A DNA stretch of 13,985 nt from Omnitrophica WOR_2 bacterium RIFCSPHIGHO2_02_FULL_67_20 (GTDB lineage Bacteria > Omnitrophota > Gorgyraeia > Aquiviventales > Aquiviventaceae): the NCBI GenBank assembly GCA_001805695.1, contig MHGT01000001.1, forward strand, positions 10,264 to 24,248. Direction: 5' to 3'. The translations under genes and the position numbers were made by a program. Below the pieces are notes generated by a model that had not been told where the DNA came from, searched no databases, and saw nothing but the letters and a program-made list of their open reading frames with translations. Below, piece by piece: positions 6,184 through 13,471 of the stretch (positions are counted from its first letter, which is position 1; every line of letters begins with the position of its first letter).

Positions 6184-9100
6184 TAGCGGGTTTGGAACGC
6201 GAAGGGGCAGATGGACTGGAAGGCGCACCAGCGGCAGGCGAACTCCTGCGGCTGGGCGGGAAACGCATGGGCGCGAATGCCCTGGGCGGCCTGGCGCAGG
6301 AGTGTTCTGGCGCGCTCGAAGTCGTCCTCGGTGAACCGGGCGCTGCCGGTCACGTCGGTTTCGAGGAACCGGAGCTCTACGCGGTCGGGTGGGCGGCCGT
6401 GGAGGGTGCGCCAGGCGAGCGCGTAGACGAGCATCTGCAGCGAGTCTCGTGCGCGGCGGTCCGCCGCTGCCTGGTCGCGGACCTCGGACGACTTGTAGTC
6501 GATGATGACGGCCTCATCGCCATGGCGGTCCACCCGGTCCCACCGGCCGACGATGAGCAGGTCGTCGAGCGGGAACTTGAATTTCTCCTCGATCAGCGCC
6601 GGCCGCTCGGGATGATCCTGCTGGCGGGCGAAGAAGCGGCGGAGCGTCTGGTGCCCCTGCGCTCGGCGCAGCTCCTCGTGCTCGCGGCTCAGAAACCCTT
6701 CGGAGTGCCAGTGCCGCTCGAAGATGCCGAGCAGCTCGCCCTCGTCCATCGGCGGGCCCGCCAGGACCCGCGTGAAGAACGCCTCGACCGCCTTGTGCAG
6801 CGCCGTCCCGTACACCACCAAGTGGTGCCGAAGCACCGGGATGCGCAGGACGTGGCTGTAGTGGTACTTCAGCGGGCAGGTCTGGTAGTCGTCGAGGCCG
6901 TGGGGATCGAGACGCAGGATGTGCTGGCGCGCCGGTGCTTGATGGAGCGGCAGAGGCGAGCGCGGCTGGGCGCGCTCGATGAGCTCGCGGGCGCTGGAGC
7001 GCTTCGCCGTCGGGCTTGGGCTGGCAAGGTCCAGCGCCTCGAGGACGAACTGGCTGACCTTCCGGGTTGTCTTGCCTCCGTAGTCGTAGGCGCAGGTCAG
7101 GTGCAGCTCCTCCTTCGCCCGCGTCATCCCGACGTAGAACAGGCGCCGCTCCTCCTGCAGGTGGTAGTCGCCGGCGGGGAGGAAATCCTTGATGAGCGGT
7201 TCGGGCAGTTCGATGGGGTCGCGGCGCTGGGGCGTCGGGAAGCGCCCGTGGACGAGGCCCACGAGGAACACCACCGGAAACTCCAGCCCCTTGGCCTTGT
7301 GGAGGGTCAGCACGTTGACGCGGTCCGCCCAGGCGTCGTCCTCCTCGACCGGCTCGTTCCCCATCGCCTGGAAGAGCTCCAGGTGCTCCATGAGCTCCGG
7401 CAGGCCGCCGCCCGTCAGCTCCTCGGCGCGGCGCAGCTGCGTGAAGAACCGCGCCACGGTCTGCAGCTGTGCGACCTCCTCCCGCCGCTCGGCCAGGCTC
7501 AGCGCCGCGAGCCACCCGCGGTCCGACAGCCAGCGGTAGAGCAGTTGGCCGGCGGAATGTCTCCGGGACTCCTCGAGCAGGCGGCCGACGTCGGCCAACA
7601 GCTCCGAGAGCTGCGCCTTCCCTGCTTCGGACACGACCCCGCTCACGACCGAGTCCGGGCCCCCGCCGAGAGGCGGGGTGGACGAGGGAAGTGCCGAGGC
7701 CGTAGGCCGAGGTACGGCCGGGTCCTGGTCCAGCCGGCTCGCGACGGCGCGGAAGCTCTGGTTGGTGCGGGTGGCGAGTGCCAGGACCGCGGCCAGATCG
7801 GCCATCGGGCAGCGGTAGAGCGCGGAGCTCGCGACATGGTACCAGCTTAGGCTGTCGTCAGGGTCCGCCAGCGCCTTCAGGCAGGAGATGAGCAGCTTGC
7901 TCTCCTCCCGGGCGAAGAGGCGGCTTCCGCCGCTGAACTGCCAGGGTACGCCGGCCACGTTCAGCGCTCGGAGGAAGAGGTCCGCCTCCCGGTTGGAGCG
8001 CACGAGGACGGCGAAGTCGCCCGGCCGACGCGCGCCGGACTCCACGGCGCCGCGGATCGTCGCCGTGACCCAGTCGGCCTCGCTCGAGACCGTGTCGAAG
8101 ACGTGGAAGCGCGGTGCCTGGCCGATGCGCGCGCCGCGCGCGATGAGCCGCTTGTCGATGCCCTGCTTGACCTCCAGCCGGTCCGGGTCGTTGAACCGGA
8201 TGAGCCGGTAGGCGCAGTCGAGAATCGCCTGGCCCGAGCGGAAGTTTTCGGTCAGGACGACGGTGCGGACCGAGGCGTAGTGGTCCAGGAACTTCAGGAC
8301 GTTGCTGATCGCCGCCCCGCGCCACTTGTAGATGCTCTGATCGTCGTCGGCGACGACGGTGATGTTGGCGTCCGGCCGGGCCAGCAGCTGCAGGAGCCGG
8401 AACTGGGCGAAGTTGGTGTCCTGGAACTCGTCCACGAGGAGGTGCCGGACGCGGCTCTGGACGGCCGCGAGCACGTCCGGATGGCGCTCCAGGAGCTGGA
8501 TGGCGAGCAGGACCTGGTCGCCGAAGTCCGCCGCGTCGCTCTCCCGCAGGAGCCGCTGGTACGCCTCGTAGGTGAGCGCCAGCTCCCGCGCGCGGCGGGC
8601 CTGGGTGCGCAGCGCCTCATCAGCGGGAGCCCCTCCGGAGTGCCGCTCCAGAGCGCTCGCGTAGGCCAGGAACTCTTCCGGGCCGACCGCCTCGTCCTTG
8701 GCGCGGGCGAAGACGGTGGCCAGCGCGTCCAGGAACCGGGCGGGGTCGGCGAGCGGGCGGAACTCGCCCAGCGGGAGGTCGAACACGTGCCGGCGGAGGA
8801 AGACGAGCTGCTCCGCCTGCGAAAGGACGCGGAACTGGGGGCTGAGCCCGACCCGGAGCGCATGTTCGCGGAGGAGCCGGTCGCCGAAGGCGTGGAAGGT
8901 GTCGATCGCAACATCGACGTAGCCGTACGGGACGAGGAGGTCCACCCGCTCCTCCATCTCGGCGGCCGCCTTCTCGGTGAATGTGAGGGCGAGGAGCTCG
9001 TCGGGCTGCGCGCGCCGGCTCATGAGGAGCCAGGCGATGCGGCGGGTGATGACGGTCGTCTTGCCGGTCCCCGCCCCGGCGACGATGAGGAGGGGCCCTG

Positions 9101-9185
9101 CCTCGTGCACGACCGCCTCGCGCTGGGCGGCCGTCAGGTCCTCCAGCAGCGGTTCATCGGTGGTGAGAGCGGGAACGTTCATCAT
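6183..9185 (-). CDS. UvrD/Rep-type helicase fused to an iron-sulfur PD-(D/E)XK nuclease
   Basis: This is a 1000-residue superfamily 1A 3'-5' DNA helicase with a C-terminal RecB/AddB-like nuclease, probably acting in DNA end resection or repair. Helicase motifs: Walker A AGAGTGKTT at residues 36-44, ALTFTEKAAAEM, VDEFQDT near 249, DDDQSIYKWRGA near 280, LTENFRSG, LHKAKGLEF near 624 and FYVGMTRAKEEL near 682. Nuclease motifs: H797 in GTALHKAVE, D883 in GRWDRVD, and D896-Y-K898. C770 (YQTCPLKY) with C984, C987 and C993 forms the C...CxxCx5C pattern of AddB/Cas4-type 4Fe-4S nucleases. A palindromic insertion adds about 23 residues near 490-512. Two adjacent ATGs (9185, 9182) are possible starts; neither has a Shine-Dalgarno, because a palindrome ends five bases upstream. 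No AddB, AdnA or RecC partner is visible. Confidence 0.93.
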   Translation of the reverse strand: MMNVPALTTDEPLLEDLTAAQREAVVHEAGPLLIVAGAGTGKTTVITRRIAWLLMSRRAQPDELLALTFTEKAAAEMEERVDLLVPYGYVDVAIDTFHAFGDRLLREHALRVGLSPQFRVLSQAEQLVFLRRHVFDLPLGEFRPLADPARFLDALATVFARAKDEAVGPEEFLAYASALERHSGGAPADEALRTQARRARELALTYEAYQRLLRESDAADFGDQVLLAIQLLERHPDVLAAVQSRVRHLLVDEFQDTNFAQFRLLQLLARPDANITVVADDDQSIYKWRGAAISNVLKFLDHYASVRTVVLTENFRSGQAILDCAYRLIRFNDPDRLEVKQGIDKRLIARGARIGQAPRFHVFDTVSSEADWVTATIRGAVESGARRPGDFAVLVRSNREADLFLRALNVAGVPWQFSGGSRLFAREESKLLISCLKALADPDDSLSWYHVASSALYRCPMADLAAVLALATRTNQSFRAVASRLDQDPAVPRPTASALPSSTPPLGGGPDSVVSGVVSEAGKAQLSELLADVGRLLEESRRHSAGQLLYRWLSDRGWLAALSLAERREEVAQLQTVARFFTQLRRAEELTGGGLPELMEHLELFQAMGNEPVEEDDAWADRVNVLTLHKAKGLEFPVVFLVGLVHGRFPTPQRRDPIELPEPLIKDFLPAGDYHLQEERRLFYVGMTRAKEELHLTCAYDYGGKTTRKVSQFVLEALDLASPSPTAKRSSARELIERAQPRSPLPLHQAPARQHILRLDPHGLDDYQTCPLKYHYSHVLRIPVLRHHLVVYGTALHKAVEAFFTRVLAGPPMDEGELLGIFERHWHSEGFLSREHEELRRAQGHQTLRRFFARQQDHPERPALIEEKFKFPLDDLLIVGRWDRVDRHGDEAVIIDYKSSEVRDQAAADRRARDSLQMLVYALAWRTLHGRPPDRVELRFLETDVTGSARFTEDDFERARTLLRQAAQGIRAHAFPAQPQEFACRWCAFQSICPFAFQTR
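7661..7719. repeat. Pair of GC-rich palindromes inserted in frame in the helicase
   Basis: CCCCGCC (7661-7667), GAGA, GGCGGGG (7672-7678) forms a seven-pair stem. About 20 bases on, GGCCGTA (7698-7704), an eight-base loop and TACGGCC (7713-7719) form another. The segment is read through without a stop as a Pro/Ser/Gly-rich linker, roughly AVPRPTASALPSSTPPLGGG, between helicase domains. Related palindromes (CCCCGCC-TGC-GGCGGGG and CGAGGCCGACAGGCCGAG) lie in the tRNA-hom spacer. Confidence 0.6.
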
Positions 9186-9189
9186 GTGA

Positions 9190-9284
9190 GATAAATCAGA
9201 TGGATGAGAACCACTGATTCTGAATGCTGATAAAGCAGATACGAGGTCTTATCTGCTTTATCCGCTGTTCGTATCTGATTTATC
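9190..9284. repeat. 95-bp nested perfect palindrome between the lipoprotein and helicase genes
   Basis: Outer arms gataaatcagat (9190-9201) and atctgatttatc (9273-9284) are perfect 12-base inverted repeats. Inside them, gataaagcagata (9229-9241) and tatctgctttatc (9250-9262) are perfect 13-base arms around an eight-base loop. The element begins three bases after the lipoprotein stop and ends five bases before the helicase ATG, so it is the whole intergenic region. Its units (atctgctttatc) resemble the atctgcgaaatc units of copies A and B. There is no T-run for a terminator and no ribosome-binding site is left for the helicase. Confidence 0.85.
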
Positions 9285-9287
9285 CCG

Positions 9288-10040
9288 TTACTGGGTCGCG
9301 GCGCTGAACTCGAACGGAAACTCGAGCGACACTCTGGGCAGGTCATTCGCGTCGAAGTCCGTCTTCACGTTGGTGATGAGCAGGCGCAATGTCCGCTGCC
9401 CGGCGGGCGGGTTCCAGAAGGCGATCAGCCCGTCGTACATGACGCCCGGGTAGAGGTAGCCGCTCTGCAGGGCCGACTGCTGGAGCAGCGCGAACTGCCC
9501 CTGCGGTTTCTGCGCCACGAACTTGCCGACGGGGACGCTGATGCCGAAGTAGCCCGGGCTGGCACTCTCCAGCAGGCCGCGGGTGGTGGCGGCGACCGGC
9601 CGGCGGGATTCGCCGAACGCGGTCACGTAGTCCGCGCCGATCGTGCTGTACTGGTTGCCGCGGTCATCGATGAGCGTGAACTCGCCGGGGGCGAGGCGGA
9701 TCTTCTGCTGGCTGCGGTTGGCGACCTTGATGTAGAAGACGAGGTGCTCCGGGTAGAACGGATTCCGGCCGGCGTAGCCGCCGAAGAGGGCTTTGTTGCT
9801 GAAGAGGTCCGTCAGGTACTGGGCCGAGGCGAACCGGACGGTCACCTCGATGTTCCCATCGGTCTTTATCTGCGACTCCGGCGTCAGGCGCCAGACCGCC
9901 GCCTGGGCGACGGACGGCTCCTCCTCGATCGGCCCGCGCGCCTGGCGCTCCAGCAGGAGCGAGCTCTTCCGCCCCGAGCAGCCGGCGACGCAGGCGAGTC
10001 CCGCCATCCCGATCAGCCACCACCTCGTGCGTCCGTTCAT
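9288..10040 (-). CDS. Putative secreted lipoprotein
   Basis: A 250-residue protein of unknown specific function. The N-terminus MNGRTRWWLIGMAGLACVAGC has a basic start, a hydrophobic core and a VAGC lipobox with the acylated cysteine at residue 21, so it should be anchored in the membrane on the periplasmic or external face. The rest is soluble and beta-rich: IEVTVRFAS, HLVFYIKVANRSQQKIRL, EFTLIDDRGNQYS and TLRLLITNVKTDF. The 'additional domain' pattern of VANRS...DDRGNQY recalls Ig-like domains found in exported proteins, but I cannot name a family. The ATG at 10040 is chosen over a GTG at 10055 because a strong AGGAGG lies just before it. It follows dgt by 33 bases and probably belongs to that operon. 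Confidence 0.85.
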   Translation of the reverse strand: MNGRTRWWLIGMAGLACVAGCSGRKSSLLLERQARGPIEEEPSVAQAAVWRLTPESQIKTDGNIEVTVRFASAQYLTDLFSNKALFGGYAGRNPFYPEHLVFYIKVANRSQQKIRLAPGEFTLIDDRGNQYSTIGADYVTAFGESRRPVAATTRGLLESASPGYFGISVPVGKFVAQKPQGQFALLQQSALQSGYLYPGVMYDGLIAFWNPPAGQRTLRLLITNVKTDFDANDLPRVSLEFPFEFSAATQ

Positions 10041-10044
10041 TGGT

Positions 10045-10050
10045 CCTCCT
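10045..10050 (-). promoter_or_regulatory. Strong ribosome-binding site of the lipoprotein gene
   Basis: The minus-strand AGGAGG (plus-strand cctcct) lies four bases before the ATG at 10040. It is inside the longer frame that starts with GTG at 10055, so it decides in favour of the downstream start. It is the only clear consensus Shine-Dalgarno in the right-hand operon. Confidence 0.8.
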
Positions 10051-10073
10051 CTCACAAGTGCCGAGCGGTTTCC

Positions 10074-11264
10074 TCACACGCGCTCGAACGGGTCGAAGAG
10101 CTTCTTGTGCTCCTGTTCGCAGTACCGGTCCGTCATGCCCGCGATGTAATCGCACACCACCCGGTAGAGGTCCTCGCCCCGCTTGATCCGGGAGCGGGTG
10201 GTGGGGGGCAGCTGCTCCGGCTTCTTCACGTAGAGCTGGAAGATGTCCCCGATGAACCGCTTCGCTTTGTCCGCCATGCGCGCCACCCGGTAGTGGTGGT
10301 AGAACTCCTCCCACAAGAGCTTCTTGAGCGGGCTGCGCAATCGCGCCATCTCCTCGCTGAAGCTCACTAGGCGCGCGCGGCAGGCCCGGACACCCTCCAC
10401 CGAGTCGATGCGGTGGTGCTTGAGCCGTTCGCACGTCGCGCGGATGAGGTCGGTGACCTGCCGGTTGATGAGCGCGCGGATGGTCTGGTAGCGCCGGATC
10501 TCCGAGTCCAGCCGGCCGCCCCCTTGCGCGTCGACCGCCTCCCTGGCTTGCCGCCAAATTGCCAGCTCGGCGAGCGTGTCTTCCTTCAGGATCCCCGCGG
10601 CCAGGCCATCGTCAAGGTCATGGTTGTCGTAGGCGATCTCGTCCGCGACGTCCGCGATCTGGCTCTCGAGGAGCGGCGACAGCTCCGGGTCGAGGGCGAT
10701 CTGCATGTCCGGCTGGTCGTACGGCGTGCGGTGCTTGTTGATGCTCTCGCGGACCTCCCAGGTGAGGTTGAGGCCCTGGAAGTTCGGGTAGCGCGCCTCG
10801 ATGAGATCCACGATGCGCAGGCCCTGGATGTTGTGATCGAAGCCGCCGTGGTCCGCCAGCAGCTCGCGCAGGGCGTCCTCGCCCGCGTGGCCGAAGGGCG
10901 GATGGCCGATGTCATGGGCGAGGCAGACCACGTCGACGAGGTCCTCGTTCAGGCGGAGGATGCGCGCGATGGACACGCCGATCTGCGCGACCTCCAGCGT
11001 GTGGGTCAGGCGGGTGCGGTAGTGGTCGCCCTCGTGGTTCACGAACACCTGCGTCTTGTACTCCAGCCGGCGGAACGCGGTGGTATGGATGACGCGGTCG
11101 CGGTCGCGCCGGTAGGCGGTGCGGTACGGGTCCTCCGGCTCCGGGTGCTGGCGGCCCCGCGAGCGCCGGCTCTTCATCGCGTAGGGGGCGAGCCAGCGCT
11201 CCTCGCGCTCTTCCAGCTCTTCGCGGGTGAGCAGGGTGACCGCGGCGTCGCTTGAGAGCGGCAT
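10074..11264 (-). CDS. dgt: Dgt-type deoxynucleoside triphosphate triphosphohydrolase
   Basis: An HD-superfamily metal-dependent enzyme that cleaves dNTPs to deoxynucleoside and tripolyphosphate, controlling the nucleotide pool. The 396 residues match the shorter bacterial dGTPase-like subfamily. Metal ligands are visible: H88 in RLTHT, H117-D118 in AHDIGHPPFGH, and the later aspartate in ADEIAYDNHDLDD. The N-terminal signature AFRRLEYKTQVF and the distal NKHRTPYDQP segment are also typical. The ATG at 11264 shares one base with the stop of the HIT gene (TGATG), giving tight translational coupling. A GTG directly before it is the only alternative. True dGTP preference cannot be told from sequence, as members of this subfamily vary in substrate. 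Confidence 0.93.
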   Translation of the reverse strand: MPLSSDAAVTLLTREELEEREERWLAPYAMKSRRSRGRQHPEPEDPYRTAYRRDRDRVIHTTAFRRLEYKTQVFVNHEGDHYRTRLTHTLEVAQIGVSIARILRLNEDLVDVVCLAHDIGHPPFGHAGEDALRELLADHGGFDHNIQGLRIVDLIEARYPNFQGLNLTWEVRESINKHRTPYDQPDMQIALDPELSPLLESQIADVADEIAYDNHDLDDGLAAGILKEDTLAELAIWRQAREAVDAQGGGRLDSEIRRYQTIRALINRQVTDLIRATCERLKHHRIDSVEGVRACRARLVSFSEEMARLRSPLKKLLWEEFYHHYRVARMADKAKRFIGDIFQLYVKKPEQLPPTTRSRIKRGEDLYRVVCDYIAGMTDRYCEQEHKKLFDPFERV

Positions 11265-11791
11265 CACCGTCGTGTCCTCGTGAGGAGCCTGTAGAGTTCG
11301 TCCAGCGATTGGGAGATGACCTTAGTCTGGCCGAGCAGCGGCATGAAGTTCGTGTCGCCCTTCCAGCGCGGCACGAGATGGACGTGCAGATGGCCCGGGA
11401 TGCCAGCGCCCGCCGCCCGCCCGAGGTTGAAGCCGATGTTCAGGCCGTGGGGGTGGAGTGCCGTGCGCAGCCGGCGGATGAGTCGTTGCATCAACCCGAG
11501 CATGTCCAGCCATTCCTCGGGCCGCAGGTCGTCGAGTTCCCCGACGTGCCGGGAGGGGACCACCATGATGTGCCCGTTGTTGTAGGGGTAGAGGTTGAGC
11601 AGGGCGAACGCCCGCACCCCCCGCGCCACCACATAATGGCGCCGGTCGTCGGCGGACCGGTGCGCGGCGCAGAAGATGCACCGGCGCCGCTTGGCCGGGG
11701 ATTGCGAGAGGAAGGCACTCCGCCACGGCGCCCAGAGCCGCTGTAAATCCGCAGAAGCGGTTCGGGGTTCGGGGTTCGGGGTTCGGGGCAT
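11264..11791 (-). CDS. HIT-family nucleotide hydrolase/phosphorylase (Ap4A-type)
   Basis: A histidine-triad protein, probably acting on diadenosine polyphosphates or other nucleotidyl conjugates. The catalytic triad is HLHVHLVPRW, with H134, H136 and H138 (H136 the expected nucleophile). The RLWAPWR start, the CIFC pair (C38, C41), the LLNLYPYNNGHIMVVP strand and the GFNLG loop match the Ap4A phosphorylase-like bacterial group. The natural N-terminus should begin near residue 17 (QRLWAPWR). The preceding MPRTPNPEPRTASAD is encoded by a heptamer palindrome (11758-11831), and the only usable start, ATG at 11791, lies inside that repeat. It sits 42 bases after the ATPase stop and its own stop overlaps the dgt start. 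Neighbouring dgt suggests a shared role in nucleotide housekeeping. Confidence 0.92.
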   Translation of the reverse strand: MPRTPNPEPRTASADLQRLWAPWRSAFLSQSPAKRRRCIFCAAHRSADDRRHYVVARGVRAFALLNLYPYNNGHIMVVPSRHVGELDDLRPEEWLDMLGLMQRLIRRLRTALHPHGLNIGFNLGRAAGAGIPGHLHVHLVPRWKGDTNFMPLLGQTKVISQSLDELYRLLTRTRR

Positions 11792-11831
11792 ACCGGTTAT
11801 CCCTGATCCCCGATCCCTGATCCCCGAACCG
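11758..11831. repeat. Heptamer palindromic element at the start of the HIT gene
   Basis: Outer 10-base arms cggttcgggg (11758-11767) and ccccgaaccg (11822-11831) are perfect inverted repeats. On the minus strand one half is built of GATCAGGGATCGGG-type units. The other is four tandem CCCCGAA heptamers, translated as PRTPNPEPRT. The element fills nearly the whole gap between the ATPase stop (11834) and the HIT core and holds the HIT ATG. Its plus strand has four G4 runs spaced by TTC. Confidence 0.85.
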
Positions 11832-11833
11832 TC

Positions 11834-13471
11834 CTACACTTGGCCATAGAGCCCCATCAGGACGTTGAGATCCTCCCCCTCCCAGACCCACATGTTGGCC
11901 GCCTTTGCCAACAGGCGGGCGTTTTCCTCCAGCCCCGTCCGGCCGACAACCACCTTCCGTGACGGCTTGGGGTTCTGGGCGCGGCAGAACGCGTCGAACT
12001 CCGCGATGGCGGCCTCGCCGATCGGGGTCGCCTGGACGGAGGCGCACCACCGCTTGCCCTGCCCCTCGGCGACCAGGTACACGGCCTCGGCCGCGGGGTC
12101 GAGGGGGTGGGTGGCGATGGTCTGGAACTTGGGCAGCCGCCCCGTTTTTGAATCGAGCGAGACGGTGTCATCGCAGAATTTCCCGAAGAGCGCGGTCACC
12201 TGGTCGGGGAACGAGAGCTGGGTGGTCCGCATCCAGTCGGCCCAGCGGGCCCGCAGGTTTTCCTCCACGCGGTGGCGGATGTCTGCGCCATCCGGATGGG
12301 CGTGGGAGCGCTGAGCCAGGAGCATGGTCGACACCCAGCAGCGCAGGACCGGATCCGGCACCATCCAGCAGGTGCCGTTCCGCTGGGCGAGGTCGCGCTC
12401 CACGAGGAGCTGGAGCGTTTCCGAGAGCCCGCCCCGCCCGATGCGCTTGCCCAGGTCCGTCATCGTCCGCGCGCCGCAGGCGATCTGGATCAGCGCTTCG
12501 AGCGCCCGGGCGCCGAGCCGGCCGTGCGAGAGGTCGTCGACGCGGGAAGAGCACCACTGGTGGAGCGTCCCGCCGGCGCTGCCGAGGAGGTCCCACGCGG
12601 TCTGGAGGAAGAGCGCTTCCGTCACCTCGGTTCGCTGGCCGAGTGTTCCCAGCTCCCGGAGGCGGCGGAGGAACACCGTCAGGTACCAGGGGTAGCCGCC
12701 GAGCCACTGAATCAGGAAGGGACTCATGGCTTTGGCGCCCCGGATGCCGCGCAGCTCCTGGCGGATCCAGCCGGCGGCCTGGTCGGCATCGACCAGATCC
12801 AGGGTGAGCAGCTCGAACTGGCCGAAGAGGAGCTGCAGCCGCTCGCGCAGGATGGTCTTCGCTCGATGGACGGAGGAGCTGGAGAGGATGAAGAGCGTCT
12901 TCGGCCAGGTCATGACCCGCTTGCCCAGCTCATGGAAGGCGTGGACGAGCCCGAGCTCTTCCAAGAAGAGGAACTCGTCCAGCATGAGGACGCACGGCCG
13001 AGCGCACTCCTGGACGAGCACCGGGATCGTATCGAGCGCCCGGCTGAAGGCCTCTCCGTACAGGCGTCGTCCGAGCAGCGGCTCGATGTTCCGGATGGCG
13101 GCCACCGTCTTTGGCAGGCGCGGCTCCGCGCGCTGGAGCAATAGTTCCAGCGAGAATTCGGCCGGCGTGCGCGCCGGTCCCTCGGGGACATCGGCCATCC
13201 GGCCGGCGGCCGCGTCGCCCTCGAGCGGCCCCGCCGCCTGCACGATCGCGCACAGGAAGCGCCGCAGGAAGCTGCTGGCGGATTCCCGGAAGAGCGGGCA
13301 GTAGACGATCAGCACGGAGGACTTCGGGGTCATCAGCTGCTGGAGCTGGAAGGTCTTGCCGCTGCCAGGCGGGCCGAGCAGGGCGAGGTTGTGCCGGAAG
13401 CCTTCACTGAAGGCATCGAGGCGTTGGCGCAGGTGTTGGGCAAGCTGCGGACGGAGGTTGGTCATGGTCAT
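11834..13471 (-). CDS. AAA+/STAND-like ATPase with degenerate nuclease-like C-terminus
   Basis: A 545-residue ATPase of the broad archaeal-ATPase/ORC-like class; its cellular role is unknown. Walker A GPPGSGKT is at residues 33-40, Walker B VLMLDEF at about 161-167, and a sensor-like LFILSSSSVHR near 193-203. A helical lid follows with the WLGGYPWYLTVFLRRL motif. A winged-helix region comes next (ALEALIQIACGARTMTDLGKRIG, LQLLVERDLAQRNGTCWMVPDPVLRCWV). The C-terminus resembles the DUF234-type PD-(D/E)XK tail of such ATPases, but the expected DLVAE and EVK are YLVAE and SVQ, so it is probably inactive as a nuclease. The ATG at 13471 overlaps the NlpD-like stop as ATGA; a second ATG at 13465 is possible. 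A longer open frame reaching 13789 merely shadows the upstream gene. Confidence 0.85.
   Translation of the reverse strand: MTMTNLRPQLAQHLRQRLDAFSEGFRHNLALLGPPGSGKTFQLQQLMTPKSSVLIVYCPLFRESASSFLRRFLCAIVQAAGPLEGDAAAGRMADVPEGPARTPAEFSLELLLQRAEPRLPKTVAAIRNIEPLLGRRLYGEAFSRALDTIPVLVQECARPCVLMLDEFLFLEELGLVHAFHELGKRVMTWPKTLFILSSSSVHRAKTILRERLQLLFGQFELLTLDLVDADQAAGWIRQELRGIRGAKAMSPFLIQWLGGYPWYLTVFLRRLRELGTLGQRTEVTEALFLQTAWDLLGSAGGTLHQWCSSRVDDLSHGRLGARALEALIQIACGARTMTDLGKRIGRGGLSETLQLLVERDLAQRNGTCWMVPDPVLRCWVSTMLLAQRSHAHPDGADIRHRVEENLRARWADWMRTTQLSFPDQVTALFGKFCDDTVSLDSKTGRLPKFQTIATHPLDPAAEAVYLVAEGQGKRWCASVQATPIGEAAIAEFDAFCRAQNPKPSRKVVVGRTGLEENARLLAKAANMWVWEGEDLNVLMGLYGQV

Noticed and set aside
6069..7850. 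A 593-residue plus-strand open frame opposite the helicase, and similar long plus-strand frames at 769-2340, 2196-3578 and 8103-9194
   Set aside because: They are antisense to genes with complete motif sets, have low-complexity Arg/Ala/Gly/Val composition, match no family I know, and arise from high GC at third codon positions.
9288..10055. GTG start at 10055 for the lipoprotein
   Set aside because: The strong AGGAGG at 10050-10045 lies inside that extension and points to the ATG at 10040, which also gives a normal lipoprotein signal peptide.
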